This document shows, piece by piece, positions 7,101 through 13,809 of a stretch of 25,876 bases of DNA (its first letter is position 1; each line of letters begins with the position of its first letter). The stretch comes from a virus: positions 1 to 25,876 of the IMG/VR virus record IMGVR_UViG_3300022851_000098; one strand, written 5' to 3'. A program made the translations under genes and the position numbers. The notes under the pieces are model-generated. The model ran no database searches. It was not told the DNA's origin and saw only the letters and a list, made by a program, of their open reading frames with translations.

Positions 7101-8971
7101 GCAGCTACAAGAGAGTCGTGTCAGCTTCGCAATACACCACATTCCTGTCATGCCCGAGGAAGTGGTGGTTGCAGAGCGTTTACAAGATGCCTCGAACAGA
7201 GGAACTCAAGTTCAACTTTGGCACAGTCATGCACTCGGTTATCGAGAGGTTCATGCTGGCTGATATGTCAGGCAGGGACAAGGGCGAGGAAGCTGTTGAT
7301 CTTTTCCCCGATGGATGGGAAGTAGCCGAAGATCGGTTCGGCTCCAAGGACGGCTCGAAACACCAGCCCCTTACTCCTGTAGACCAGTCCACGATTAAGG
7401 CTCTGATCCACCAGGCCATCGAGGCAGGCATCCTTGTCAGGCACCCTGGCAGAAAGGTCGAGGCTGAGTACCGCCTGCCTTTGTCCGAGGAGATCGACTT
7501 CCTCGGCTACATCGACTTGTGCTATGACAATGTGATCGAGGACCACAAATCTACCAGCGACATGAGGTGGGCCAAGAATGCCATTCAGCTTGCCAATGAC
7601 CCGCAGATGCTTTTGTGTGCTGCGGTTCGTCTGATGGAACTCGATGAACAGGGCATCACGCCGGACCACATGGTCCTGAAGCACAACCAGTTCTGCAAGA
7701 ATCCCAACAAACTCAAGGTCAAGCAGACAATTGCTACTGTCAAGAGTGAGTTTGTCATGGAGTATTGGGATTCTTTTGTAAAAGTTGTTCTAGAACAGAT
7801 GCTGCCCTTGACAAGGCAGACCGACCACAATAAGCTAGATAACGCAAAGCAGGACAACCCGCCTGGGTGTGAGGAATATGGTGGATGTGCGTTCAAGTCG
7901 ATTTGTTACAGTAACCAATCACCTGATGCGTTTGCACAGGTAATGTCCAATTCTATAGAGTATGCCCGAGCATTGAAGGCATCAGCAAGTAAAGACAAAG
8001 GAGACAAGCCAGTGGGATTATCTGATCTTATTGCCGCCCGTAAGAAGGCACTGAACAACCAAGGCCCATCTGCCCCCAAGGAAGAAAAGGCTCCCGAGCC
8101 TACTGCCGAAGCCCCGGCCGAGGGGCAGGCCGCCGCTGGCGATTCGCCCCCGTGGGCAAACGCGGAGTGCAAGGCGTGTCTGGGCACAGGCTTCAACTCT
8201 GTGGGTCGCCCTTGCCAGGTGTGCGACATCCGAGCAGCCAAGGCAGGCAAGCCGACCAGCAGGGTCTATGACATTGTGACACAGGAGGATGGCTCGTACT
8301 CGTGGACCGAGAAGCAAAGCAAGGCCCCTGAGCCAGCCAAGGCCCCTGAGCCAGCCAAGGCCCCCGAGCCTGCCCCCGCACCGGCCCCCAAGCCCAAGGC
8401 AGGAAAAGCACCTGCCCCCGATGTGGACGAAGCCCGCCCGGTGGACAAGAATGTATCAGACCAGGCCATCACCGCAGATGGTCAGGCCAAGGCCAAGGGC
8501 GAGTTTGTGTTCCACCCGACCGCAGGCCGCATCCAAGTCAGCGATCACGGCTTTGGTGTGGCGGCAGACAACACGGAGGACCGAGGCATCTATTCGATCA
8601 GCGAGTGCTACTCGAAGCCGCAGAAGGCAGCAGCGACCCGAAAGGCTGCGAGCCGCGACGCAGGAACCGGCTTCGTGCTGGCGATCAACTGTGTTCCCAA
8701 GACCGCCAAGGATGTCCTCTACATCGAGGATGTGATGAAAGTCCTCGGCGACGAGATGGCAGAGGATGCCAAGGTCGAGAGCTACTACATGGTGGATGTG
8801 TTCAAGCGTCGTGATTTCCTCTCAGCCCGTGCCCCCGCGTTCGTGGCCGACCTTGCCCACGGCACCGTGATCTGTGCCATGGGAGTCGGCTCTGGTGCGA
8901 GTGACACAAAGACACTGGTGGATGCTTTGCGTCCGCTGGCATCCGAAGTGTTCTCCGCTATGGCGGGCTGA
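7097..8971 (+). CDS. Cas4/RecB-like Fe-S PD-(D/E)XK nuclease with zinc ribbon and C-terminal extension
   Basis: The N-terminal 275 residues are a PD-(D/E)XK nuclease of the Cas4/AddB type. H46 is in GTVMHSVIE. D140, D149 and K151 lie in GYIDLCYD...EDHKST, and a Q lies in NDPQMLL. Cys19 with C258, C264 and C270 form the expected iron-sulfur cluster set. It probably resects or processes DNA ends during replication or recombination. Residues 358-376 are a DnaJ-like CxxC...CxxC zinc ribbon. A Lys-Ala-Pro-Glu-Pro repeat linker follows (about 400-440). The last 155 or so residues are an unrecognised globular domain. The gene overlaps the methyltransferase by four bases with GGAGGAG upstream. At 624 aa it is much longer than Cas4 (about 200 aa). 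Confidence 0.75.
   Translation: MSSYKRVVSASQYTTFLSCPRKWWLQSVYKMPRTEELKFNFGTVMHSVIERFMLADMSGRDKGEEAVDLFPDGWEVAEDRFGSKDGSKHQPLTPVDQSTIKALIHQAIEAGILVRHPGRKVEAEYRLPLSEEIDFLGYIDLCYDNVIEDHKSTSDMRWAKNAIQLANDPQMLLCAAVRLMELDEQGITPDHMVLKHNQFCKNPNKLKVKQTIATVKSEFVMEYWDSFVKVVLEQMLPLTRQTDHNKLDNAKQDNPPGCEEYGGCAFKSICYSNQSPDAFAQVMSNSIEYARALKASASKDKGDKPVGLSDLIAARKKALNNQGPSAPKEEKAPEPTAEAPAEGQAAAGDSPPWANAECKACLGTGFNSVGRPCQVCDIRAAKAGKPTSRVYDIVTQEDGSYSWTEKQSKAPEPAKAPEPAKAPEPAPAPAPKPKAGKAPAPDVDEARPVDKNVSDQAITADGQAKAKGEFVFHPTAGRIQVSDHGFGVAADNTEDRGIYSISECYSKPQKAAATRKAASRDAGTGFVLAINCVPKTAKDVLYIEDVMKVLGDEMAEDAKVESYYMVDVFKRRDFLSARAPAFVADLAHGTVICAMGVGSGASDTKTLVDALRPLASEVFSAMAG
8321..8374 (+). repeat. 18-bp tandem repeat, three copies, inside nuclease gene
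   Basis: The unit AAGGCCCCTGAGCCAGCC occurs exactly at 8321-8338 and 8339-8356, and with two changes at 8357-8374. It encodes the KAPEPA linker of the nuclease. The near-identity at DNA level suggests recent slippage expansion or contraction, so linker length may vary between relatives. Confidence 0.9.
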
Positions 8972-8981
8972 GTTTTCATAC

Positions 8982-9009
8982 CTGTTGGTGGGCTTGAAAC
9001 CACCAACAG
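8982..9009 (+). other. Perfect 10-bp hairpin after nuclease gene
   Basis: CTGTTGGTGG (8982-8991) pairs with CCACCAACAG (9000-9009) around an 8-base loop, 11 bases after the nuclease stop. No U-run follows, so it is a poor intrinsic terminator. It may protect the mRNA 3' end or form part of the structured region up to 9111. Confidence 0.6.
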
Positions 9010-9013
9010 AACC

Positions 9014-9057
9014 CTCCCCCCTCCTTTGGCTTCTGGCGATTCGCTTAGGAGGGGGAG
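9014..9057 (+). promoter_or_regulatory. GC-rich hairpin sequestering an AGGAGG sequence
   Basis: Bases 9017-9025 (CCCCCTCCT) pair perfectly with 9047-9055 (AGGAGGGGG). A bulged C and two further pairs extend the stem, and a 21-base loop closes it. The 3' arm contains a consensus Shine-Dalgarno sequence eight bases before an ATG at 9061. The hairpin could therefore mask that start, act as a processing or stability element for the tRNA-like sequence that follows, or serve as a weak terminator. There is no U-run, which argues against simple termination. Confidence 0.45.
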
Positions 9058-9062
9058 ATTAT

Positions 9063-9111
9063 GGCAGGACGGCTGGAGCCGCCTAACAGGGTTCGATCCC
9101 CTGTCCTGCCC
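9063..9111 (+). ncRNA. tRNA-like element lacking an anticodon arm
   Basis: GGCAGGA (9063-9069) pairs perfectly with TCCTGCC (9104-9110), like a 7-bp acceptor stem. CAGGG (9087-9091) pairs with CCCTG (9099-9103) around TTCGATC, a canonical 5-bp T arm with a 7-base loop, directly stacked on the acceptor. Between them are only 17 bases: a 4-bp hairpin (CGGC/GCCG with loop TGGA) and CCTAA. C9111 would be the discriminator, and no CCA is encoded. A normal tRNA needs about 25 more bases. Possible readings are a decayed phage tRNA that lost its anticodon arm, or a functional tRNA mimic. It overlaps the alternative ATG at 9061. Confidence 0.5.
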
Positions 9112-9141
9112 TTGATCGACAAACCAACCGGAGAGCAGACG

Positions 9142-9324
9142 ATGGACAGCATTCAGGAAATCAAGGAAGAAGTCCTCAAGGTCTTAGAGACCAGATCCAA
9201 TAAGCTGTCGCCGGAGGAGTATGAAACACTCCTCATCGAGATTGGGGAGGACATCGAAGTTCGGCTGGCGTCTTTCGTGGATGACGTGCCGTTCGATGAG
9301 GACGATGATGAGTACGGGTATTAA
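9142..9324 (+). CDS. Small acidic protein, 60 aa
   Basis: The start chosen is ATG 9142 with GGAGA upstream. An in-frame ATG at 9061 has a stronger AGGAGG, but it lies in a hairpin and the added 27 residues would be encoded by the tRNA-like element. From 9142 the protein is helical and then strongly acidic, ending in FDEDDDEYGY. Such acidic tails occur in phage proteins that mimic DNA or bind basic partners, but nothing specific is recognisable. It begins a run of four small genes. The function is unknown. Confidence 0.6.
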   Translation: MDSIQEIKEEVLKVLETRSNKLSPEEYETLLIEIGEDIEVRLASFVDDVPFDEDDDEYGY

Positions 9325-9336
9325 AGGAGCTTACAA

Positions 9337-9537
9337 ATGCCGGAAACACCGCCAGCAATCAAAGTCAGCAAAGAGTGGGTAGTTATTGGCCTGTTGAATG
9401 CCGTCCTAGACACAGCAGACAACTCAATCATGTCACAGGAGGATATGTCTGACATCACTTCCATGAGAGACAGGCTCATTGAGGCAAGCTGCCGCCCCGA
9501 ACCCAACTCCACCGAGCTCCTGTTCCCGAAGGAATGA
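9337..9537 (+). CDS. Hypothetical protein, 66 aa
   Basis: A good AAGGAG ribosome binding site lies eight bases before the ATG, and the gene starts 12 bases after the previous stop. The protein has one amphipathic segment (WVVIGLLNAVLDTADNS) followed by an acidic helix (EDMSDITSMRDRLIEA) and a short Pro-rich tail. It has no Cys pairs, membrane helix or catalytic motif. It sits in an operon of small accessory genes between the nuclease and the SNF2 helicase. I do not recognise it. Confidence 0.65.
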   Translation: MPETPPAIKVSKEWVVIGLLNAVLDTADNSIMSQEDMSDITSMRDRLIEASCRPEPNSTELLFPKE

Positions 9538-9542
9538 ATAAA

Positions 9543-9710
9543 ATGAAATCAAGCATCAGACATCGAAGACCGTTGAGAGAAAGAATGCCAACAGGCAGGC
9601 TGCTCGACACACTCAGCGGGCTTCCAACAAACATCAAAAATCAAGCAGGTGACCTTGCACATCACTACAAGTCGATGGCAAACAGAGCCCACAAGAAGAA
9701 ATCCCAGTAA
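9543..9710 (+). CDS. Small basic protein, 55 aa
   Basis: The ATG at 9543 begins five bases after the previous stop. An AAGGA sequence at the end of the preceding gene serves as a plausible ribosome binding site. The protein is very basic: its N-terminus includes IRHRRPLRERMP and its C-terminus is SMANRAHKKKSQ, with a neutral middle (LLDTLSGLPTNIKNQAG). It could bind nucleic acid, but there is no recognised domain. Support rests on tight spacing and reasonable codons, since the ORF is short. Confidence 0.5.
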   Translation: MKSSIRHRRPLRERMPTGRLLDTLSGLPTNIKNQAGDLAHHYKSMANRAHKKKSQ

Positions 9711-9757
9711 GAAGCCTGCGTGTGCAGGCAAGATAACGTCTCGAAAGGACAACGATC

Positions 9758-10285
9758 ATGGCAAACCGAATCAACTCACTTCCAATCCGGGACAGGATCT
9801 ACCTGTCGTACTTCTACATCAACAAGATCAAAACCACGGTCACGTATGCCGGTGTCAACCTGCAAGTGTTCAATCAGGACCAGGGCTGGCACAACAACGA
9901 GAACGAGGACAGGGTGATCGCCGACCTGCTCGTTCCGGCCCGCAACAGCATCGCCACGGCCTTCATCGGCCTCACTACATGGTGGGCGGCGAGCAGTCCG
10001 AACATGTGGGGCGACTTCAGCCACCAAGATACTGTTCTGGCACGCTCCGACGAACGGGTGTCGAAAGCATTTGCCGCTCGATCACTCGAATACACCGGCA
10101 ACCTCGGAGCGATCTACTGTGACCGATACTACATCGACGGTCTGACTGCGTGGAACACCACGAAGGCCCGATTCTCTGCTCAGATGGCCCCTGTCGTCAT
10201 CGAACCGCTGGATGAGGCGTTCATTCAACTCGACATGGCGTACCAGTCTGCCAAGCAGCACTGTGCCTCGATTGCGGCCTCCTGA
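9758..10285 (+). CDS. Hypothetical protein, 175 aa
   Basis: An AAAGGA ribosome binding site lies 12 bases before the ATG. The protein is rich in aromatic and Asn residues, with Trp clusters (FIGLTTWWAASSPNMWGDF) and a YINKIKTTVTYAGVNLQVFN segment suggesting beta strands near the start. The middle and C-terminal parts look helical (RVSKAFAARSLEYTGNLG). It has no signal peptide or clear membrane segment. A weak terminator-like hairpin follows, so it may end the small-gene transcription unit. No family is recognised, and a virion role cannot be excluded. Confidence 0.7.
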   Translation: MANRINSLPIRDRIYLSYFYINKIKTTVTYAGVNLQVFNQDQGWHNNENEDRVIADLLVPARNSIATAFIGLTTWWAASSPNMWGDFSHQDTVLARSDERVSKAFAARSLEYTGNLGAIYCDRYYIDGLTAWNTTKARFSAQMAPVVIEPLDEAFIQLDMAYQSAKQHCASIAAS

Positions 10286-10299
10286 CCTTTCTCCCCTCC

Positions 10300-10332
10300 C
10301 TCCCGCATCCGCGAAAGCTGGTGCGGGGGTTT
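10300..10332 (+). terminator. Weak terminator-like hairpin
   Basis: CCCGCA (10302-10307) pairs with TGCGGG (10322-10327). Flanking pairs and two inner C-G pairs around a 9-base loop extend the stem, and GGTTT follows. The U-run has only three bases, so termination would be partial at best. It separates the 175-aa gene from the pair of genes carrying the duplicated start module. Confidence 0.4.
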
Positions 10333-10336
10333 AAGC

Positions 10337-10380
10337 ATCACAGCCACAGGAGAACACCAATGACTGAACGAGACGACCTA
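10337..10380 (+). repeat. 44-bp direct repeat, copy 1 (RBS plus first seven codons)
   Basis: This copy is identical to 10543-10586. It contains the AGGAGA ribosome binding site, the ATG at 10360 and the codons for MTERDDL. The bases on each side differ between the copies, so the duplication is limited to the translation-start module. Confidence 0.95.
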
Positions 10381-10569
10381 TCCGCCAGCGTCTACCCTGC
10401 TGCGGTGGTGGAGCGGCTGGTGGAGGCTCTTCGGAACGTACACCTCCTCGCCAGCGACGACGCGGCGTGCGATCCGGACGAGGCGATAGAACACATTCGG
10501 CGCGCGTCTTTCGCCGCCATCGCCGAGGCCGAGCAATCGGCAATCACAGCCACAGGAGAACACCAATGA
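10360..10569 (+). CDS. Hypothetical protein, 69 aa, with duplicated start module
   Basis: The ATG at 10360 follows a good AGGAGA; the upstream in-frame GTG at 10321 lies in a hairpin and is rejected. The first seven residues (MTERDDL) and the upstream 23 bases are identical to those of the next gene. The body is predicted helical and acidic (VVERLVEALRNVHLL, then DDAACDPDEAIEHIRRASFAAIAEAEQ). This pattern is common in small phage proteins of unknown role. The stop overlaps the next start by ATGA. The function is unknown. Confidence 0.6.
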   Translation: MTERDDLSASVYPAAVVERLVEALRNVHLLASDDAACDPDEAIEHIRRASFAAIAEAEQSAITATGEHQ

Positions 10570-10586
10570 CTGAACGAGACGACCTA
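10543..10586 (+). repeat. 44-bp direct repeat, copy 2
   Basis: This is an exact second copy of 10337-10380. Its first part serves as the coding end of the 69-aa gene and at the same time as the ribosome binding site of the 105-aa gene. The same DNA is therefore coding in one context and leader in the other. Confidence 0.95.
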
Positions 10587-10883
10587 ACCACAGAGCGAGA
10601 CAATGCGGTGAAACGCATTGCGGCGATAGACGCCGAACTGCTGCAGATATCATTGCCGGGCGGATGGACAGGCACGAGCCGGAAGCCGACGGCAGGCAAT
10701 GTCGTACTGGTGCTGCAGGAGTGGTGGGGTGAGTACAGCGTATGTTCCAGTGTTACTGGCGCGTTTTGGGGGGGCAACGCGTGGCGGCAGCCTGGAGGCG
10801 ACGTCGTCGACGACGTCATCGCATGGCGGGAAATCCCCGCAGAGTGGCTGAACAAAGCGAACCCACAAAGTAGCCCTAAGTAG
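10566..10883 (+). CDS. DUF551-like protein, 105 aa
   Basis: The ATG at 10566 overlaps the previous stop and carries the duplicated start module; the longer frame from 10467 is rejected because it lies in the upstream gene. The N-terminus (MTERDDLTTERDNAVKRIAAIDAELLQI) is a short coiled-coil-like helix. Residues about 40-100 have the pattern of DUF551-type phage domains: a strand GNVVLVLQEWWGEYSV, a Trp in a Gly-rich turn (GGNAWRQPGGDVVDDV), then IAWREIPAEW where the family usually has 'VTHWMPLP'. That family's function is unknown. Assignment is from pattern memory only. Confidence 0.6.
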   Translation: MTERDDLTTERDNAVKRIAAIDAELLQISLPGGWTGTSRKPTAGNVVLVLQEWWGEYSVCSSVTGAFWGGNAWRQPGGDVVDDVIAWREIPAEWLNKANPQSSPK

Positions 10884-10911
10884 GTGAAATTGCACAGCCT
10901 TGCCCTTTACT

Positions 10912-10986
10912 GATCGGGTAGCTTCAATTGGATAGAGCAGCGGCCTTCTAAGCCGCAGGTTGAGGGTTCGAGTCCCTCTCCGATTA
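10912..10986 (+). tRNA. tRNA-Arg (anticodon UCU)
   Basis: All four arms fold. The acceptor is GATCGGG with TCCGATT (G-U at both ends); the D stem is GCTT/GAGC; the anticodon stem is GCGGC/GCCGC with loop CTTCTAA, giving anticodon UCU; the T arm is GAGGG-TTCGAGT-CCCTC. The discriminator is A and no CCA is encoded. It reads AGA (and AGG by wobble), codons that the phage genes use often. It sits 20 bases before the GTG start of the SNF2 helicase gene. Confidence 0.95.
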
Positions 10987-11005
10987 TTAGAATTAGGAGA
11001 CTCAG

Positions 11006-13105
11006 GTGAACGTACTGCTTCGTAGAATCGCCGCAATCAACAAAGTCAAGCCCCCACAAGAAGCCCCCGCCCCCTCAATATCACCGGAGCAGGTCAGAGA
11101 GAAACTCAAGGGCCGAGGCAGGATCACATCAGGCAGCGACATTGAGAGAATCCTCGGCCTGCCGATCATCGAACCGTTGGACATCGGCGAGCGAGAGGAG
11201 TTCAATCGCAATCACCTGCTGGCTCGATCCTTCGACAAGGGCTTCCGACTGTTCGACATACAGGCAGATGCTCTCGCGGCCTTCGAGATGACAGGTGGTT
11301 TGTTCGGCGGCATCGGCGTAGGTTGGGGTAAAACCCTGCTCACCTTGATGATCGCTCAGACCGCCTACGTGGATCGCGGCTGCCGCAAGATCATGCTGCA
11401 AATCCCCTCGCAGGTCTACATCCAACTCATGCAGAAAGACATCCGATGGGCCAGAGGCATCATCCCCATGAGCTATCCCATCTATGCTCTCGGCGGCAGG
11501 AGCAGGGCCGCTCGCGTCCAGATGGCAACCAGCGGGCGAGACGGCCTCTACATCCTGCCCTACTCCCTGCTGTCCGTGCCGGACACCCGCGAACTTATCG
11601 ACGGCATCATGCCCGAGTTGGTGATTGCTGACGAGGCTCAGAACTTAGCGAACCGCAGGGCGGCTCGCACCCGCAGAGTGATGGAATATATCAACGACCA
11701 CACGCCCCTAGGAGTCGCGGTGTCAGGCACACTGACCCGCAAGGGAGTGGCTGACTACTACCACCTGATGCGGTGGTGCTGTGGTATGGTGTCTCCCCTG
11801 CCCTTGATCCAAAGCACAGCGTTTGAGTGGGGAGAAATCATCGACTCGGATGCTTCGCAGATCAACGAGGAATCCCCCATCACGCCCGATAGTTCCGGCA
11901 CGCTCCACCAGATCATTCAGTGGGCACGCAGGGAGTTTCCCAAAGACCCGTTGCACAATACCGTGGCAGGCTTTCGACGGGCCTACAACCGCAGGATGAC
12001 CACCTCCCCCTCTGTGGTGTGTTCCTCGGATGCAGAGATTGGTACGTCCTTGATTATCCACAACACACCCGTTGCGAAATACAAAGAGGCTGAGGGATGG
12101 ACTGTCCTCAACGAGTTAATCACACAGGTCGATGAGCTTTGGGTCACACCCAACGGAGATGAGATCGAGTATGCCATCCATTGCTGGAAGTGGCTCAATG
12201 AATTGAGTGCGGGCTTCTACAACCAACTCACCTGGCCGACCGAGGAGAAGGTGGCCCTCAGCAAACAGGTGGACGACAGCGAAGCCGAGGCACTACTTCT
12301 CATGTCGATGGAAGCACACACAGCCCATCAGCACATGGCACGAATGATGCGAATGTTTTTCGATCAGGAGGACAGCCCACTAGACACCCCGATGCTGGTG
12401 GCAAATGACATGGCCCGCAACGGCTCTGAGAATGTGCCCCAAGAACTGTACTCAGCGTGGTCCGAGTGGCACGCTCTGTTGTTCGAGGGGATGCCAGAGC
12501 GAGAGTCAACTGCGGTTCGTGTGTGTTCCTACAAGATCGACGCAGCCGTGGAGTGGGCCAAGTCCCTGAAGAAAGGCGGGCTGATCTGGTACTACCACCA
12601 GGAGGTCGGCAGGTGGATCTACGAGCAGCTTAGGGTTCATGGGGTGGATGTGCTTCACTGTCCTGCTGGGAACGAACACAATGGCACCATCATAGACCTC
12701 GCAAACCAGAGTAAGATGGTGGTCGCCTCGATCTCTGCACACGGCACAGGAAAAAACTTGCAGCACTTCTCGGAGCAGTTCATCATTCAATGGCCTCGAA
12801 GTGCGGGAGATGCTGAACAGATGTTGGGCCGCACCCACAGAAACGGCCAGATGGCAGACGAGTTGATTGTCAATCTATGCAAGACCCTGCCCTTTGACGC
12901 CATCAATTTTGGTGCCTGCTTAAACGATGCCCTTTATGTCCATCAGACGATGGGCAACAAGCAGAAAATCATTTATGCTGGCTACGACCCACTGCCAGAA
13001 GTGTTCCCCACTTCAGTCCTCAGGCAGAGGGGCTTGGAGACCAGAGTACTGACATCAGAACAGGAAAGAATACTCAGAGAGAGGTTTGACATGGGTTCTG
13101 ATTAG
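11006..13105 (+). CDS. SNF2-type SF2 DNA helicase/translocase
   Basis: The 699-aa protein should be an ATP-driven DNA translocase used in replication, repair or fork remodelling. A Q-like segment (FRLFDIQADALAAF) precedes Walker A, GVGWGKT (104-110). Motif II is DEAQ at 209-212, motif III is SGTL, and a motif V-like SAHGTGKNLQHF precedes motif VI, QMLGRTHRNGQ with R609 and R612. The ordering and the 'GR..R.GQ' ending are SNF2-like. A long segment between the two RecA lobes (about 280-500) is unrecognised. The start is GTG at 11006 with AGGAGA six bases before it; the next in-frame ATG would remove conserved sequence. It follows the tRNA directly. Confidence 0.85.
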   Translation: MNVLLRRIAAINKVKPPQEAPAPSISPEQVREKLKGRGRITSGSDIERILGLPIIEPLDIGEREEFNRNHLLARSFDKGFRLFDIQADALAAFEMTGGLFGGIGVGWGKTLLTLMIAQTAYVDRGCRKIMLQIPSQVYIQLMQKDIRWARGIIPMSYPIYALGGRSRAARVQMATSGRDGLYILPYSLLSVPDTRELIDGIMPELVIADEAQNLANRRAARTRRVMEYINDHTPLGVAVSGTLTRKGVADYYHLMRWCCGMVSPLPLIQSTAFEWGEIIDSDASQINEESPITPDSSGTLHQIIQWARREFPKDPLHNTVAGFRRAYNRRMTTSPSVVCSSDAEIGTSLIIHNTPVAKYKEAEGWTVLNELITQVDELWVTPNGDEIEYAIHCWKWLNELSAGFYNQLTWPTEEKVALSKQVDDSEAEALLLMSMEAHTAHQHMARMMRMFFDQEDSPLDTPMLVANDMARNGSENVPQELYSAWSEWHALLFEGMPERESTAVRVCSYKIDAAVEWAKSLKKGGLIWYYHQEVGRWIYEQLRVHGVDVLHCPAGNEHNGTIIDLANQSKMVVASISAHGTGKNLQHFSEQFIIQWPRSAGDAEQMLGRTHRNGQMADELIVNLCKTLPFDAINFGACLNDALYVHQTMGNKQKIIYAGYDPLPEVFPTSVLRQRGLETRVLTSEQERILRERFDMGSD

Positions 13106-13132
13106 TTGTATGGTATTTGCAATGACAAGACT

Positions 13133-13149
13133 AAGGGCTAGTTGCCCTT
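13133..13149 (+). other. Short 6-bp hairpin in leader of ssDNA-binding candidate
   Basis: AAGGGC pairs with GCCCTT around TAGTT in the 83-base gap between the SNF2 helicase and the next gene. No U-run follows, so an attenuator or stability role is more likely than termination. No convincing promoter is seen in the gap. Confidence 0.35.
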
Positions 13150-13188
13150 GATTAAGGTAGCCGAAAGGCATTACGAAAGGATTGTAGT

Positions 13189-13716
13189 ATGGGACTTTTT
13201 TCAGGTATCGACAAGACCAAGCCCCGCAAGGACGCGAACTACTGGCGTGACGGCCACTACCTCGCCCTAGTCGAAAGGGTCGGCAAGGTAGAAACCCGCG
13301 TCAGTGGCGACGGCATCGCCATTGAGTGTCGCATCATTCGAGTCCTCGGCACCGGCCTGGACAGTCCGCATCAGCCGGACGAGACGGTCAGCCAGCTTTT
13401 GCTGGACAAGTACGACGCATCGGGGGGCAACTTCGTTGCGTTCTTGATGACCGCAGGTGGGTTGAAGGAAAGCGACATCACTGACGAGTCCGCAGCAGAC
13501 GTGTACGGAGATGAGAACCCACTGGCCTACACGGTCTTGGAAATCTTCTGCAAGAAGGGCGAAACGCGAGGCAAGAAGGTGCCCTTTGTTTTCGTCAACT
13601 ACCGCCGCAGAATCACTGCGATCGAGACAGACAGTATGCTGACACAGGATGAGAAGGAGCGATTCTTCCCCGAGGGTCTGCTCGAATCCCTCAAGGAAAT
13701 GGAAGCAGCGGACTAA
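13189..13716 (+). CDS. Probable ssDNA-binding / DUF669-like replication protein, 175 aa
   Basis: An AAAGGA ribosome binding site precedes the ATG. The N-terminus (MGLFSGIDKTKPRKDANYWRDGHY) leads into strands LALVERVGKVETRV and IAIECRIIRVLG, then VLEIFCKKGETRGKKVPFVFVNYRRRI. This beta-rich layout is compatible with an OB-like fold. The last 35 residues are acidic (LLESLKEMEAAD), as in many phage ssDNA-binding proteins with acidic tails. Its place between an SNF2 helicase and a family A polymerase fits a replication accessory. The DUF669 or SSB label is an inference from pattern and context, not a firm family match. A strong terminator follows 23 bases later. Confidence 0.5.
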   Translation: MGLFSGIDKTKPRKDANYWRDGHYLALVERVGKVETRVSGDGIAIECRIIRVLGTGLDSPHQPDETVSQLLLDKYDASGGNFVAFLMTAGGLKESDITDESAADVYGDENPLAYTVLEIFCKKGETRGKKVPFVFVNYRRRITAIETDSMLTQDEKERFFPEGLLESLKEMEAAD

Positions 13717-13738
13717 TCTGGACAGGCCGCTGTGGCGA

Positions 13739-13782
13739 GGGGGAGGAGAGTCCGCTTATGCCAAACTCTCCTCCCCTTTTTT
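13739..13782 (+). terminator. Strong rho-independent terminator
   Basis: GGGGAGGAGAGT (13740-13751) pairs perfectly over 12 bp with ACTCTCCTCCCC (13765-13776) around a 13-base loop. TTTTTTAATTT follows. It ends the transcript of the ssDNA-binding candidate, so the polymerase gene needs readthrough or its own promoter. Confidence 0.9.
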
Positions 13783-13809
13783 AATTTACCTCACTGGAGA
13801 ACCCCCGCC

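Noticed and set aside
9073-9079. Reading the small hairpin of the tRNA-like element as a Ser(GGA) anticodon loop
   Set aside because: With exact numbering the stem closes to leave a 4- or 6-base loop, not 7, and the second pair of the required stem is a G-G mismatch.
13732-13809. Upstream extension of the DNA polymerase
   Set aside because: The extra 26 codons would be encoded by the terminator hairpin and U-run. ATG 13810 has a good ribosome binding site and starts directly at the exonuclease domain.
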